Virus record (IMG/VR): IMGVR_UViG_3300044712_000025
Location: 1 to 25,980 of that record
Reading direction: 5' to 3' (one strand)
DNA: 25,980 nucleotides
From: a virus
Under the pieces are notes generated by a model that was not told where the DNA came from, made no database searches, and saw only the letters and a list, made by a program, of their open reading frames with translations. The position numbers were made by a program, and so were the translations under genes. Numbering within the stretch: position 1 is the first letter of the stretch; each line of letters opens with the position of its first letter. Below are positions 14,979 through 21,173 of the stretch, piece after piece.

Positions 14979-17069
14979 CTATTCTTCTGTATTTATATCA
15001 TTTTTTGCTATTTGCTGCAATGAAGTTAATGAATTCATTACAGAATCAAGCTGCATAGAGTCGTTAGATTGTTGTGCCTTAGCTGCATCAATCTGTAACT
15101 TCATCTGTTTGATAGCAATCTCGGCATTGTCTTTATAAGATTTTTGCTCTAGCTCTAATTGTTTACGAGCATTCTCAAGCTGCATCTTCTCGCGCTCTAA
15201 CTCATTCTTAGCGTTGTCAGTCTGTGCTTTAAGTTCTGCCTTAGCTCTCTCGATGTCAGCAAGCATCTGTGCCGCCTGTGCTGATGGATCTTGTTGAGGC
15301 TGTGACGCTTGTTGCATTACTTGCATCTCTAGCTCTGGCGTAATTGTGTTCAAGAATGCTGTTGTATCCTTGAATCCAGCCATCTCTACCATGCGAGACA
15401 ATGTTTTTTGGTACTGACTTAGGCTTACTAATGGATTGTTCACGCCATATTGACCGATGATCTGTTCTTGTTTAGCCAAGATCATCTGTAGTGTAGCAAT
15501 TTGCTCTTGACGGTTACCGTTACCCAAGCCTACGTTAATTGTTACGTTATATTGGTCTGACCACTCACGCGGATCAAAGTTAACCCACTCACCACGCAAG
15601 CGAACTGTCTGTTCACGGTCTTGGTACTTGCATAGTAGGTGTAGAATGCCCTTAAACAATGACTTAACGCCAGTCTCAGCAAAGATACGAGCGATTAGTT
15701 CTAGCTTGCCTGTAGATTGCTGTGTCATTGCTGCAACTGCAGTCGCTGTAGTGTTTTGTAGGATAGATGGATCTAAACCTTGCTGCATATCGCTAACGCC
15801 AGTGCGTTTAGCCTGTACGCCATCCAAGTATTCAAACATTGGGAAGGTTTGTGCTGCAGTGTTTTGTACGACTAGCTGTTGTACAGCGTTTACGTTTTTA
15901 GCACGAATCACACCACCAGCAGTAGACGTCAATAAATCGTCATAGTTCACTTGACCTTCAACTGCAACAACGCGAGCATTGTTTGTGAGGTAAAGGTTAT
16001 CGAAAAGTTGACGGGTTAGTGTCGTTTTCTCAAGCTGGATGTCCATTGTACGATCAGCAAGTGACTGACCAAAGAATTTGTGTGGGATAGGGATCGGGCA
16101 TAGGCTGTGGAACGGTACATAGTCGCACTCTTCTTGATCCAAGATGAACTCGCCACCCATTACGATGCGATGTAACGAATTAAAGCCTTCACCATTGAAG
16201 TCTGACTTGATGTAGCACTCGAAAATCTCAACTTCCTGCATAGATGGATCATCTACAGGGATGTACTCTGGGATCTCGCCGTTAGAGTAACGTGCTAAAC
16301 GCTCAGGCGCGTATGTTAAACGATCATATGCTGGGATTTGCTCAACAAGTTTGCGATCATAACCCATAGCAACTAGGTCTCCACGCGCTATAAAGCGTCT
16401 ATGAGCGCAGAACTGTGCGTCGGCAATGCTAGTGGCTCGCTTGTCGATAATAAACTCTTCTGGCGGAACTGTTTCAACGATAATTCGGCTGTAATCTTCA
16501 GTTCTTTTGATCGTTACATTGTAAGTGTTGGCAATTGTGCCGTCATTTAGTGTAATTTGGTTGACTTCTTGCTTGACAATCTCCCATTCACCGTCTGCGA
16601 GCATCATTGTTAGCTCGTCTTCTGTCAAATCTTTGTATGATTCGCGTGTTGTGTCTTTATTTGACTGCCAGTAGGCTTTAACAATGCCCACTTTTTGCAT
16701 TAATGCGTCTTTAAACCAGTTGTGTAGGATCAAGAAGCCGTCATTTTGCTTATAGAACACCCAGTTTGCTAGTTCACTAGCCTGTTTTGCGAACTTTTCG
16801 TCACCATCTTTAACTGGCTCGAACTGTACAGCGTCTTCGTTGCTTGTAAATACGCGAATAAGCTGAGGCAATGCGCCGTCAATGGCTTCTGCCACCTCAC
16901 CAGTGACAATCTGTGATCTACCTTCGATCTCGTTGCCGTATGGATTACGCAAATACGCATTTAATGCGTCTGCCCTAGCCTCAACTGTCTCTGTCTCAAG
17001 ATAACCAATAGCGTTATCAATCTCCATACGCAGTAGGACTTTAATTTCTTCTTCGCTCATTCTTGCCAT
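14979..17069 (-). CDS. Portal protein
   Basis: I place the start at the ATG at 17067-17069 (MARMSEEE..., 696 residues) because it forms a TAATG junction with the terminase stop; the longer frame to 17081 would need a GTG. Motifs include YLRNPYGNEIEGRSQIVTGE and ALPQLIRVFTSNEDAVQFEP, typical of large podovirus portals of the P22/SU10 kind, and HKFFGQSLADRTMDIQLEKT in the core. Residues about 585-680 are Gln/Ala/Glu/Lys-rich coiled coil, as in the C-terminal barrel of P22-like portals. It forms the ring through which DNA is packaged and ejected. Terminase upstream and scaffold and capsid downstream agree. Confidence 0.9.
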   Translation of the reverse strand: MARMSEEEIKVLLRMEIDNAIGYLETETVEARADALNAYLRNPYGNEIEGRSQIVTGEVAEAIDGALPQLIRVFTSNEDAVQFEPVKDGDEKFAKQASELANWVFYKQNDGFLILHNWFKDALMQKVGIVKAYWQSNKDTTRESYKDLTEDELTMMLADGEWEIVKQEVNQITLNDGTIANTYNVTIKRTEDYSRIIVETVPPEEFIIDKRATSIADAQFCAHRRFIARGDLVAMGYDRKLVEQIPAYDRLTYAPERLARYSNGEIPEYIPVDDPSMQEVEIFECYIKSDFNGEGFNSLHRIVMGGEFILDQEECDYVPFHSLCPIPIPHKFFGQSLADRTMDIQLEKTTLTRQLFDNLYLTNNARVVAVEGQVNYDDLLTSTAGGVIRAKNVNAVQQLVVQNTAAQTFPMFEYLDGVQAKRTGVSDMQQGLDPSILQNTTATAVAAMTQQSTGKLELIARIFAETGVKSLFKGILHLLCKYQDREQTVRLRGEWVNFDPREWSDQYNVTINVGLGNGNRQEQIATLQMILAKQEQIIGQYGVNNPLVSLSQYQKTLSRMVEMAGFKDTTAFLNTITPELEMQVMQQASQPQQDPSAQAAQMLADIERAKAELKAQTDNAKNELEREKMQLENARKQLELEQKSYKDNAEIAIKQMKLQIDAAKAQQSNDSMQLDSVMNSLTSLQQIAKNDINTEE

Positions 17070-18364
17070 TATATGATCCACTTAGTGTTAATGTTTAAGG
17101 GTTTGCTCCAAGAGTGGTCTGTCTCCACCAATCCTACAGCAAGGTATCTCATTGAGTCTGCTGCGTGTGAACACCAATCATGTAGCGGTCTGTCATAAAA
17201 TACGTTACGCTTCTCGTCGTACTCTCTGCGGTAGTTACGCAATGCAGAAAGCCCTTGTTTAGTTCTCTCTTGATCAAACCAGCATCTTGGTAGCAGTTGT
17301 CTTACCGCCTGAATACCGTCTGCAACTGATAGTCTAGGTGCAACTGTAATCTCTAGCCCTGCCTCAATCAACATCTCTTTACGAGACTTGCCAGATCCTA
17401 GCTCTCGAACTTCCACGTCATGCGGAAGGATTTGTTCTGCGCCTGAATATCCACGTTCGCGCAGCCAGCTAACATAATAGTCCAGCCCAACGCCATGATT
17501 CTCACAAAAGTCAATTAGTCGTACCTCTTTACCTACTAGCTGGGCAACCCAGATTGCAGTAGAGTCGCTAATACCCAAATCCCAAGCGCATACAGTACGG
17601 GAGAGTGTTTCGTTAGGAATCTTTGTAATTCTTTCTTGCTCTTCAGCTTCATTGATCAGCCCACCATAGAAAGCACCTTCTACTGGCGCGTCAAAGCTAC
17701 ATTCATACTCTTGGCGATACTTGTCTTCGCCCATCTCTTGTTTGGCTGCAGCAAGCTCACCAGCGTCTAAGATCTTAGTCTCACTAGCCTTGAACTCTAA
17801 GAACTGCCAGCCGTTACCTTCTTTACCACGCTCTTTAAAGTCTGCAAAGTGATTGTTACCCTTTGGCGTACCAATGAATAAACACCAACCCTTGCGATCA
17901 GTTAGTGCAGGTCTAATAATATCTGTCCAGATTTTAGGGTTCTGGTCACCAATCTCATCTAGTACCACGCCATCAAAGTATTGACCACGCAATGACTCAG
18001 CATTCTCAGATCCATACAGGCTGATACGTCTACCCAAGAAGTCTACTCGTAGCTCGGCAATGTTTACCTTTGCGCCAAGTGGTCTCGTGTACTCAACCAA
18101 GTAATCCCACGCAATACGTTTAGCCTGTGCATAAGTTGGTGCGATATAACCGTATCTTGGGTTAGGCATGTCGTTATTCAATGCCCTGTCAACAAGCTCC
18201 ATGATTGCTGATACAGTTTTACCCATACGACGATGGGCAACAACTACAACGAACCTTGACTCCCTCATTGCTGCATGTATTCTGCTTTGAGGTTCGCGAG
18301 GTCTGTATCCTAAGTCAATCTCTTCCTGCTCTTCGTACTCTTCTACATCACTTAGGTCTGTCAT
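17069..18364 (-). CDS. terL: Terminase large subunit (packaging ATPase and nuclease)
   Basis: I chose the ATG at 18362-18364 (431 residues) because CACAGGAATTGCTA precedes it; an in-frame ATG at 18409 would add 15 residues but has no clear ribosome site. Visible motifs are a Walker A-type loop AHRRMGKT at about 43-50, Walker B VVLDE at about 133-137, the coupling motif FIGTPKGNNHF at about 163, and a RNase H-like nuclease start AWDLGISDSTA at about 260 whose Asp should bind metal. HAADSMRYLA near the C-terminus carries the last nuclease Asp. It cuts and pumps DNA through the portal. It overlaps the small subunit gene by 17 bases. Confidence 0.93.
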   Translation of the reverse strand: MTDLSDVEEYEEQEEIDLGYRPREPQSRIHAAMRESRFVVVVAHRRMGKTVSAIMELVDRALNNDMPNPRYGYIAPTYAQAKRIAWDYLVEYTRPLGAKVNIAELRVDFLGRRISLYGSENAESLRGQYFDGVVLDEIGDQNPKIWTDIIRPALTDRKGWCLFIGTPKGNNHFADFKERGKEGNGWQFLEFKASETKILDAGELAAAKQEMGEDKYRQEYECSFDAPVEGAFYGGLINEAEEQERITKIPNETLSRTVCAWDLGISDSTAIWVAQLVGKEVRLIDFCENHGVGLDYYVSWLRERGYSGAEQILPHDVEVRELGSGKSRKEMLIEAGLEITVAPRLSVADGIQAVRQLLPRCWFDQERTKQGLSALRNYRREYDEKRNVFYDRPLHDWCSHAADSMRYLAVGLVETDHSWSKPLNINTKWII

Positions 18365-18596
18365 TAGCAATTCCTGTGATGACTTTGAGTGCGACTGGGT
18401 TATCGTCATTGCCAGTAAGCTCTACTGATTGTAGATCTGGTATAGTTTTCTTGAGTAGTAACTCAATAGCCCTTATGCGACTTGCTGACAATTCAATATC
18501 GCCCATCGCGTGGCTTTCTAATAGCCCAATGAGTACGGAGGCTTGAATCCTTGCTCGTACTTCATCTTGATGTTTTGTTCTTATTCTAGCTGCCAT
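18348..18596 (-). CDS. terS: Terminase small subunit (short podovirus type)
   Basis: 82 residues, start ATG with GGGAG eight bases upstream. RTKHQDEVRARIQASVLIGL and SASRIRAIELLLKKTIPDLQ form two amphipathic helical blocks. This is a short packaging protein family I recognise directly upstream of large terminases in many phages; it is expected to recognise DNA and regulate the large subunit. The gene overlaps terL. No separate HTH domain is visible, which fits the short type. The start codon region can fold into a hairpin (18600-18621) that covers the ribosome site. Confidence 0.8.
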   Translation of the reverse strand: MAARIRTKHQDEVRARIQASVLIGLLESHAMGDIELSASRIRAIELLLKKTIPDLQSVELTGNDDNPVALKVITGIANDRPK

Positions 18597-18599
18597 AAT

Positions 18600-18621
18600 A
18601 TCACTCCCGAAGGTTGGTGAT
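18600..18621 (-). promoter_or_regulatory. Hairpin covering the terS ribosome-binding site
   Basis: On the minus strand ATCAC pairs with GTGAT, and inside it CC-TTCG-GG forms a stable UUCG tetraloop. The Shine-Dalgarno motif GGGAG lies inside the 3' side of this structure. It could lower terS translation until upstream ribosomes open it, since the preceding gene stops only 8 bases before. Read by eye; no folding energy was computed. Confidence 0.4.
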
Positions 18622-18628
18622 CCTTTTG

Positions 18629-19105
18629 TTATTTATAAAGCCTACCGTAGTTTGCTGATGCTTTAGCAATCTCATCTTTTGTTAATTGTTTACCAGAGTT
18701 TCGTGCTTGCACTGCAGCCCTGACTCCAGCCATATTTTCTTGGTAATCTTTCCATGCATCTAATTCACTTTTAGGATTTGATGCCTTCATGTAATCCATT
18801 AGCTGCCATGCCTTAGCCATTTTGTCAGCATTCTCAACAGTCATGTCTGGAATAGTTCCAAACTGATAACCGCCACCATAGTTAATAGCCATATCTAATG
18901 GGCTTCTATTAATTCTTGTAGTGCCTAAGTCTTTATATGCTGACAATTGGTTTTTAAGTTGTTCTGGATAAGCTCCATGCTCTAAGTATGCTGACGGGTT
19001 ATTAAACAATAAAGATGCAGAACTTACAGCTCCAGATCCTAAAGTTTTTAGTTTGTCCAGCATTGACATCTGAGCAAACATATTCTCATCTAACAAACTT
19101 GGCAT
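18629..19105 (-). CDS. Unrecognised phage protein upstream of terminase
   Basis: 158 residues. I do not recognise a family. The first 45 residues are Leu/Ser/Ala-rich (MSMLDKLKTLGSGAVSSASL); the rest is helical with scattered charged residues and ends LTKDEIAKASANYGRLYK. It has no Cys and no obvious catalytic motif. It starts just after the tiny Lys-rich gene and is followed by terS, so it could be a minor virion or packaging protein. Coding is supported by length, open frame and tight spacing. An internal ATG at codon 9 is an alternative start. Confidence 0.6.
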   Translation of the reverse strand: MPSLLDENMFAQMSMLDKLKTLGSGAVSSASLLFNNPSAYLEHGAYPEQLKNQLSAYKDLGTTRINRSPLDMAINYGGGYQFGTIPDMTVENADKMAKAWQLMDYMKASNPKSELDAWKDYQENMAGVRAAVQARNSGKQLTKDEIAKASANYGRLYK

Positions 19106-19106
19106 G

Positions 19107-19367
19107 CTACCACTTAACCTTATTAGCCCAGTACGCTGCGCTTAGTTTACCTTTAGCAATGTTATCTGCATGACGAGCCTTGAATGAATCATTACGCTTG
19201 CTGCCGTCTGGACTACCTTTAACACCTTGCTGACCAAAGCGAATAGTCTTAATCGTGTCACCTTGTTTGGCAACAACGACATGAGACTTAGTTGGATGGC
19301 TAGGAGTGGCTTTAGGTTTGTTGTAACCTTCTAGCCCAAGTTTTTCTAATCGTGAATCTTTCTTCAT
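19107..19367 (-). CDS. Conserved small basic phage protein
   Basis: 86 residues. Its ATG overlaps the stop of the upstream tiny gene (ATGA). Landmarks are LGLEGYNKPKATPSHPTKSH, VVVAKQGDTIKTIRFGQQGV, SFKARHADNIAKGK and AAYWANKVKW. I recognise this family from many aquatic phages; function is unknown to me. It is strongly basic, with Lys, Arg and His, which suggests nucleic-acid contact or packaging inside the head. It is one of four consecutive tiny lysine-rich genes upstream of terminase. Confidence 0.75.
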   Translation of the reverse strand: MKKDSRLEKLGLEGYNKPKATPSHPTKSHVVVAKQGDTIKTIRFGQQGVKGSPDGSKRNDSFKARHADNIAKGKLSAAYWANKVKW

Positions 19368-19522
19368 TTCTTAGCCTTTTTCTTGGCTGTCTTTGCTGCA
19401 TCCTTAAAGTCTTTATCTGAAGGAGCTGCTTTACTGCCAACCTTATTCATCTTCTCGCCTGAGCCAGCTTCAATACGCTTCTTCTTGGCGTGGATGTTTG
19501 CATAGAGTCCTTGTTTAGCCAT
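19364..19522 (-). CDS. Tiny lysine-rich phage protein (52 residues)
   Basis: The protein starts MAKQGLYANIHAKKKRIEAG, continues SGEKMNKVGSKAAPSD and ends in a Lys/Ala tail (AAKTAKKKAKK). It starts at a TAATG junction and ends by overlapping the next ATG by four bases, which supports real coding despite its size. 'QGLYANIHAK...GSGEKM...GSK.AP' is a pattern I recognise from aquatic phages, where this small protein sits near packaging genes. Its function is not established to my knowledge; DNA or head association is a guess from the charge. Confidence 0.75.
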   Translation of the reverse strand: MAKQGLYANIHAKKKRIEAGSGEKMNKVGSKAAPSDKDFKDAAKTAKKKAKK

Positions 19523-19668
19523 TACTTTTTACCCTTTTGGAACTTGTCCATAGCTTCTGTAATTAACTTGTCTGTAGTCTGTGCAGGCTTAACAGGCTTT
19601 ACTGGATGGTATTTGCCACCAGACCATAACTTGTCCATCTTTTCTGCAATCTTATTGTAATCACGCAT
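19522..19668 (-). CDS. Tiny lysine-rich phage protein (48 residues)
   Basis: Begins MRDYNKIAEKMDKLWSGGKY, continues HPVKPVKPAQTTDKL and ends DKFQKGKK. Both ends are TAATG junctions, so it is locked into the operon. Its N-terminus resembles that of the preceding 54-residue protein (MRNMDKVAEKISKV), so the pair may be an old duplication. No known domain. It is basic and probably helical at both ends with a Pro/Lys linker. Confidence 0.65.
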   Translation of the reverse strand: MRDYNKIAEKMDKLWSGGKYHPVKPVKPAQTTDKLITEAMDKFQKGKK

Positions 19669-19832
19669 TATTTTTTGCCTTTCTTAGCAACGCCTGCCTC
19701 TGATAGAGCAATCGCAATTGCCTGTTTCTTATTCTTTACAACTTTACCGCCTTTGCCAGAGTGCAAGCTCTTGTCTTTGTATTCGCCCATTACCTTGCTG
19801 ATCTTTTCAGCTACTTTATCCATGTTACGCAT
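19668..19832 (-). CDS. Tiny lysine-rich phage protein with KQAIAIALSEAG motif
   Basis: The ATG at 19830-19832 (MRNMDKVAEK..., 54 residues) is chosen because GGAGAG lies six bases before it; the frame stays open to 19850 without a better start. The C-terminus has GGKVVKNKKQAIAIALSEAG followed by a Lys tail. The KQAIAIALS motif is shared with small proteins of phages and bacteria of unknown function (DUF6496-like, from memory). It overlaps the upstream gene by 8 bases. The strongly basic character fits the neighbouring tiny proteins. Confidence 0.7.
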   Translation of the reverse strand: MRNMDKVAEKISKVMGEYKDKSLHSGKGGKVVKNKKQAIAIALSEAGVAKKGKK

Positions 19833-20223
19833 AATCGCTCTCCATATCATCTTCTGGGGTTTCGTATTCTTTCTCTTCCCATACGCTGCATACGCGAGAG
19901 TTATGGCAGATAAAGTCTAGCTTATGACAATAGCCACGCTGTGCTTGACCGTCATATAGATCGTACTTGTTCAATGGAATCGCTTCCATCGCTTCTAACA
20001 TGCTTGGTGTGTTTTCGTAGTATTCGCAATTGCCGCAACGTCTGCGCTTTGCTTGATCTGGTGTGATGCGCCACATATCAGCCATCTTTTTCCAGTAGGC
20101 TGTGTTAGGCAATGATGGGTTTTCTGGTGCTAATGCATAGTTCTTGATTGCATTCTCTGTATTCTTTGCAATCTCTTTGGCAGATGGGATTGTGGTTTTA
20201 GTGTCTAGTAAGCCTTTAATCAT
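19825..20223 (-). CDS. Cys-rich conserved phage protein (probable metal-binding)
   Basis: 132 residues, start ATG with AAGG seven bases upstream. It contains five cysteines in a pattern I recognise from phage proteins: CGNC at 63-66 with EYYENTPSMLEAMEAIPLNK after it, then GYCHKLDFICHNSRVCSVWE with C99, C106 and C112. These suggest a zinc site or iron-sulfur-type cluster. The N-terminal half has TAYWKKMADMWRITPDQAKR. Function is unknown. It is the first confident gene of the virion module after the tRNA region and may be either structural or regulatory. Confidence 0.7.
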   Translation of the reverse strand: MIKGLLDTKTTIPSAKEIAKNTENAIKNYALAPENPSLPNTAYWKKMADMWRITPDQAKRRRCGNCEYYENTPSMLEAMEAIPLNKYDLYDGQAQRGYCHKLDFICHNSRVCSVWEEKEYETPEDDMESDYA

Positions 20224-20344
20224 ATATCTGCCTTAGTAATAGGTTGCTACTCGCTGCATCTGTTTGTACTGCTACTCGGCTACCCAAGAAGCACAGCATC
20301 CGCTTTCGCATAAAGAACTCACAAGCATAAATGATGTGAGCCAT
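20216..20344 (-). CDS. Possible small ORF (42 residues), uncertain
   Basis: An open frame from ATG at 20344 to TAA at 20216, overlapping the start of the next gene by 8 bases as true neighbours here do. It would encode MAHIIYACEFFMRKRMLCFL followed by GSRVAVQTDAASSNLLLRQI and YD. The composition looks protein-like, but there is no Shine-Dalgarno motif (the upstream bases are CTCCTGAATT) and I do not recognise it. It may start at the internal ATG CGA at codon 12. Treat as a candidate. Confidence 0.3.
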   Translation of the reverse strand: MAHIIYACEFFMRKRMLCFLGSRVAVQTDAASSNLLLRQIYD

Positions 20345-20405
20345 AATTCAGGAGATTTTCATGGGCAAGCCATCTCGGAGCTTGGATGTATCTAGTATTC
20401 ATCAT
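20319..20405 (-). CDS. Possible tiny ORF (28 residues), uncertain
   Basis: ATG-ATG at 20405 opens a frame ending at TGA 20319, partly overlapping the 42-residue ORF in another frame. It would read MMNTRYIQAPRWLAHENLLN and then YGSHHLCL. The residues look protein-like, with RYIQAPRWLAHEN in particular, but no ribosome site was found. A frame change near 20330 would join it to the 42-residue ORF, so the two could be remnants of one gene. Confidence 0.2.
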   Translation of the reverse strand: MMNTRYIQAPRWLAHENLLNYGSHHLCL

Positions 20406-20462
20406 AACGTAGGTGATCATCTCTCGTTATCCCACGATTGCCGTTGCGGATCAGGCAACTAG
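20361..20462 (+). CDS. Possible plus-strand micro-ORF (33 residues), uncertain
   Basis: The only plus-strand ORF here with a good ribosome site: CAGGAG seven bases before the ATG. It would encode MGKPSRSLDVSSIHHNVGDH and LSLSHDCRCGSGN. It lies in the longest stretch without a confident gene. Against it: every confident gene is on the minus strand, no convincing promoter was found, and a site like this can occur by chance. Confidence 0.2.
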   Translation: MGKPSRSLDVSSIHHNVGDHLSLSHDCRCGSGN

Positions 20463-20477
20463 CAATATTCTAAAATT

Positions 20478-20552
20478 TGGTCTGAGTGGTAGGACTCGAA
20501 CCTACATCATCTTGCTTCCAAAGCAAGTAGCCAACCTTTGACCCACACTCAG
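20478..20552 (-). tRNA. tRNA-Pro (anticodon UGG)
   Basis: Read on the minus strand the cloverleaf is complete. The acceptor CTGAGTG pairs with CACTCAG, the discriminator is A, and CCA is encoded. The D stem GGTC/GGCT uses two G-U pairs. The anticodon stem CTTGC/GCAAG encloses the loop TTTGGAA, giving anticodon TGG (codon CCA, proline). The T stem GTAGG/CCTAC encloses TTCGAGT. The 75-base length is normal. An encoded CCA suits a phage tRNA independent of host end repair. Confidence 0.9.
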
Positions 20553-20607
20553 AGGTGATCGGTCGTGGGCTTGCATTCATTTCTTGCTTCTTATTCATAA
20601 AATTCCT

Positions 20608-20652
20608 AAAAAAAGTGATAGGCTTCATCGCGCTTGGTCGCATCCACCTATC
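20608..20652 (-). terminator. Weak terminator-like hairpin downstream of the DUF3310 gene
   Basis: On the minus strand GATAGG (20647-20652) can pair with CCTATC (20617-20622), followed two bases later by seven T residues. The loop is long (24 bases) and itself contains TGG...CCA. A competing stem CTTGG (20658-20662) with CCAAG (20633-20637) would exclude the first one. It may end early transcription before the tRNA, but the stem is short. Confidence 0.35.
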
Positions 20653-20704
20653 GAAGTCCAAGTAAACTCGGAGAAGAGTTACCATTGCTGGTAAACCGAA
20701 TATA

Positions 20705-21010
20705 TCACGCTTTAGCTAAATTAGTCAATAGCTTGGTGATGTACCATTGTGCTTTATGCAAATCTTCTTTGCCGTTCTTCTCTTTCCAGCGCCATAAGTA
20801 TTTAATTGCATTGGCGGTACAGACAGCTTCAATGCCATTTAAGTTCACTGTTGCAGCTTCTAGTGCATCAATACACTCAATGCCACCCTGTTTGTAATGA
20901 TTAGGGTTGATGTTGTCTTTAAGAATCTTGTCTACATCTTTGTTAAAGAATGTATCCCATGCTTGCTCTTCGTCTTCGTTCCACACCTGATCAGTTGTGA
21001 TTGGTTTCAT
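20705..21010 (-). CDS. DUF3310 family phage protein
   Basis: 101 residues, start ATG with GAGGTG six bases upstream. The core NPNHYKQGGIECIDALEAAT, EAVCTANAIKYLWRWKEKNG and DLHKAQWYITKLL is the DUF3310 signature (a family sometimes labelled nucleotide-kinase-like in phage genomes). It is common in phages as a small helical protein; a nucleotide-metabolism role has been suggested but not, to my knowledge, proven. The first 35 residues are acidic. It overlaps the upstream gene by 20 bases and is followed by the terminator-like hairpin and the tRNA. Confidence 0.85.
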   Translation of the reverse strand: MKPITTDQVWNEDEEQAWDTFFNKDVDKILKDNINPNHYKQGGIECIDALEAATVNLNGIEAVCTANAIKYLWRWKEKNGKEDLHKAQWYITKLLTNLAKA

Positions 21011-21173
21011 GTAACACCTCTAAAATATAATCCATAGATACTGATTTGCCTTTTGATGCTAGTGCTGGCATTGGATGCAAACCTTTTGTTTTACTACAGT
21101 AAAATAATCTTGTATGCACTTTCTTGCCATCAACTAAGATTGTAACTTCTTTTACGTTCTTGTAATCATCCAT
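20991..21173 (-). CDS. Small unrecognised phage protein
   Basis: 60 residues (MDDYKNVKEVTILVDGKKVH, then TRLFYCSKTKGLHPMPALAS). It starts with a two-strand beta hairpin pattern and ends in a helix (DYILEVLHETNHN). I do not recognise a family. It overlaps neighbours by 8 bases upstream and 20 downstream, as others in this operon do, which supports expression. No clear Shine-Dalgarno motif beyond GGAT; translation may be coupled to the Ref-like gene. Confidence 0.5.
   Translation of the reverse strand: MDDYKNVKEVTILVDGKKVHTRLFYCSKTKGLHPMPALASKGKSVSMDYILEVLHETNHN

Larger units (their letters stand above)
20224..20704. other. Longest stretch without a confident protein gene
   Basis: This 481-base interval separates the early/middle genes from the virion module. 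It contains the tRNA-Pro, a weak terminator-like hairpin, an inverted repeat CTCACA...TGTGAG at 20318-20340, and several tiny candidate ORFs on both strands. A promoter for the virion genes could be expected here, but I could not point to a convincing minus-strand -35/-10 pair. Confidence 0.6.

Noticed and set aside
15628-15945. Plus-strand 105-codon ORF opposite the portal gene
   Set aside because: Antisense shadow of a confident gene; Cys/Ser-rich composition without a family match.
17070-17081. GTG start for the portal gene
   Set aside because: The ATG at 17067-17069 gives the TAATG junction common in this genome, so the GTG start is less likely.
20318-20354. Plus-strand promoter (CTCACA, 18 bases, CATAAT)
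   Set aside because: The -35 match is weak, and the predicted start of the transcript would fall on or after the ribosome site of the micro-ORF.
20470-20685. 71-codon minus-strand ORF across the tRNA
   Set aside because: Its C-terminal half is simply the tRNA-Pro sequence translated; the start is not supported by a ribosome site.
20620-20705. Second tRNA upstream of tRNA-Pro
   Set aside because: A TTCGATA segment and a CCA occur, but the flanking bases do not form a T stem or an acceptor stem.
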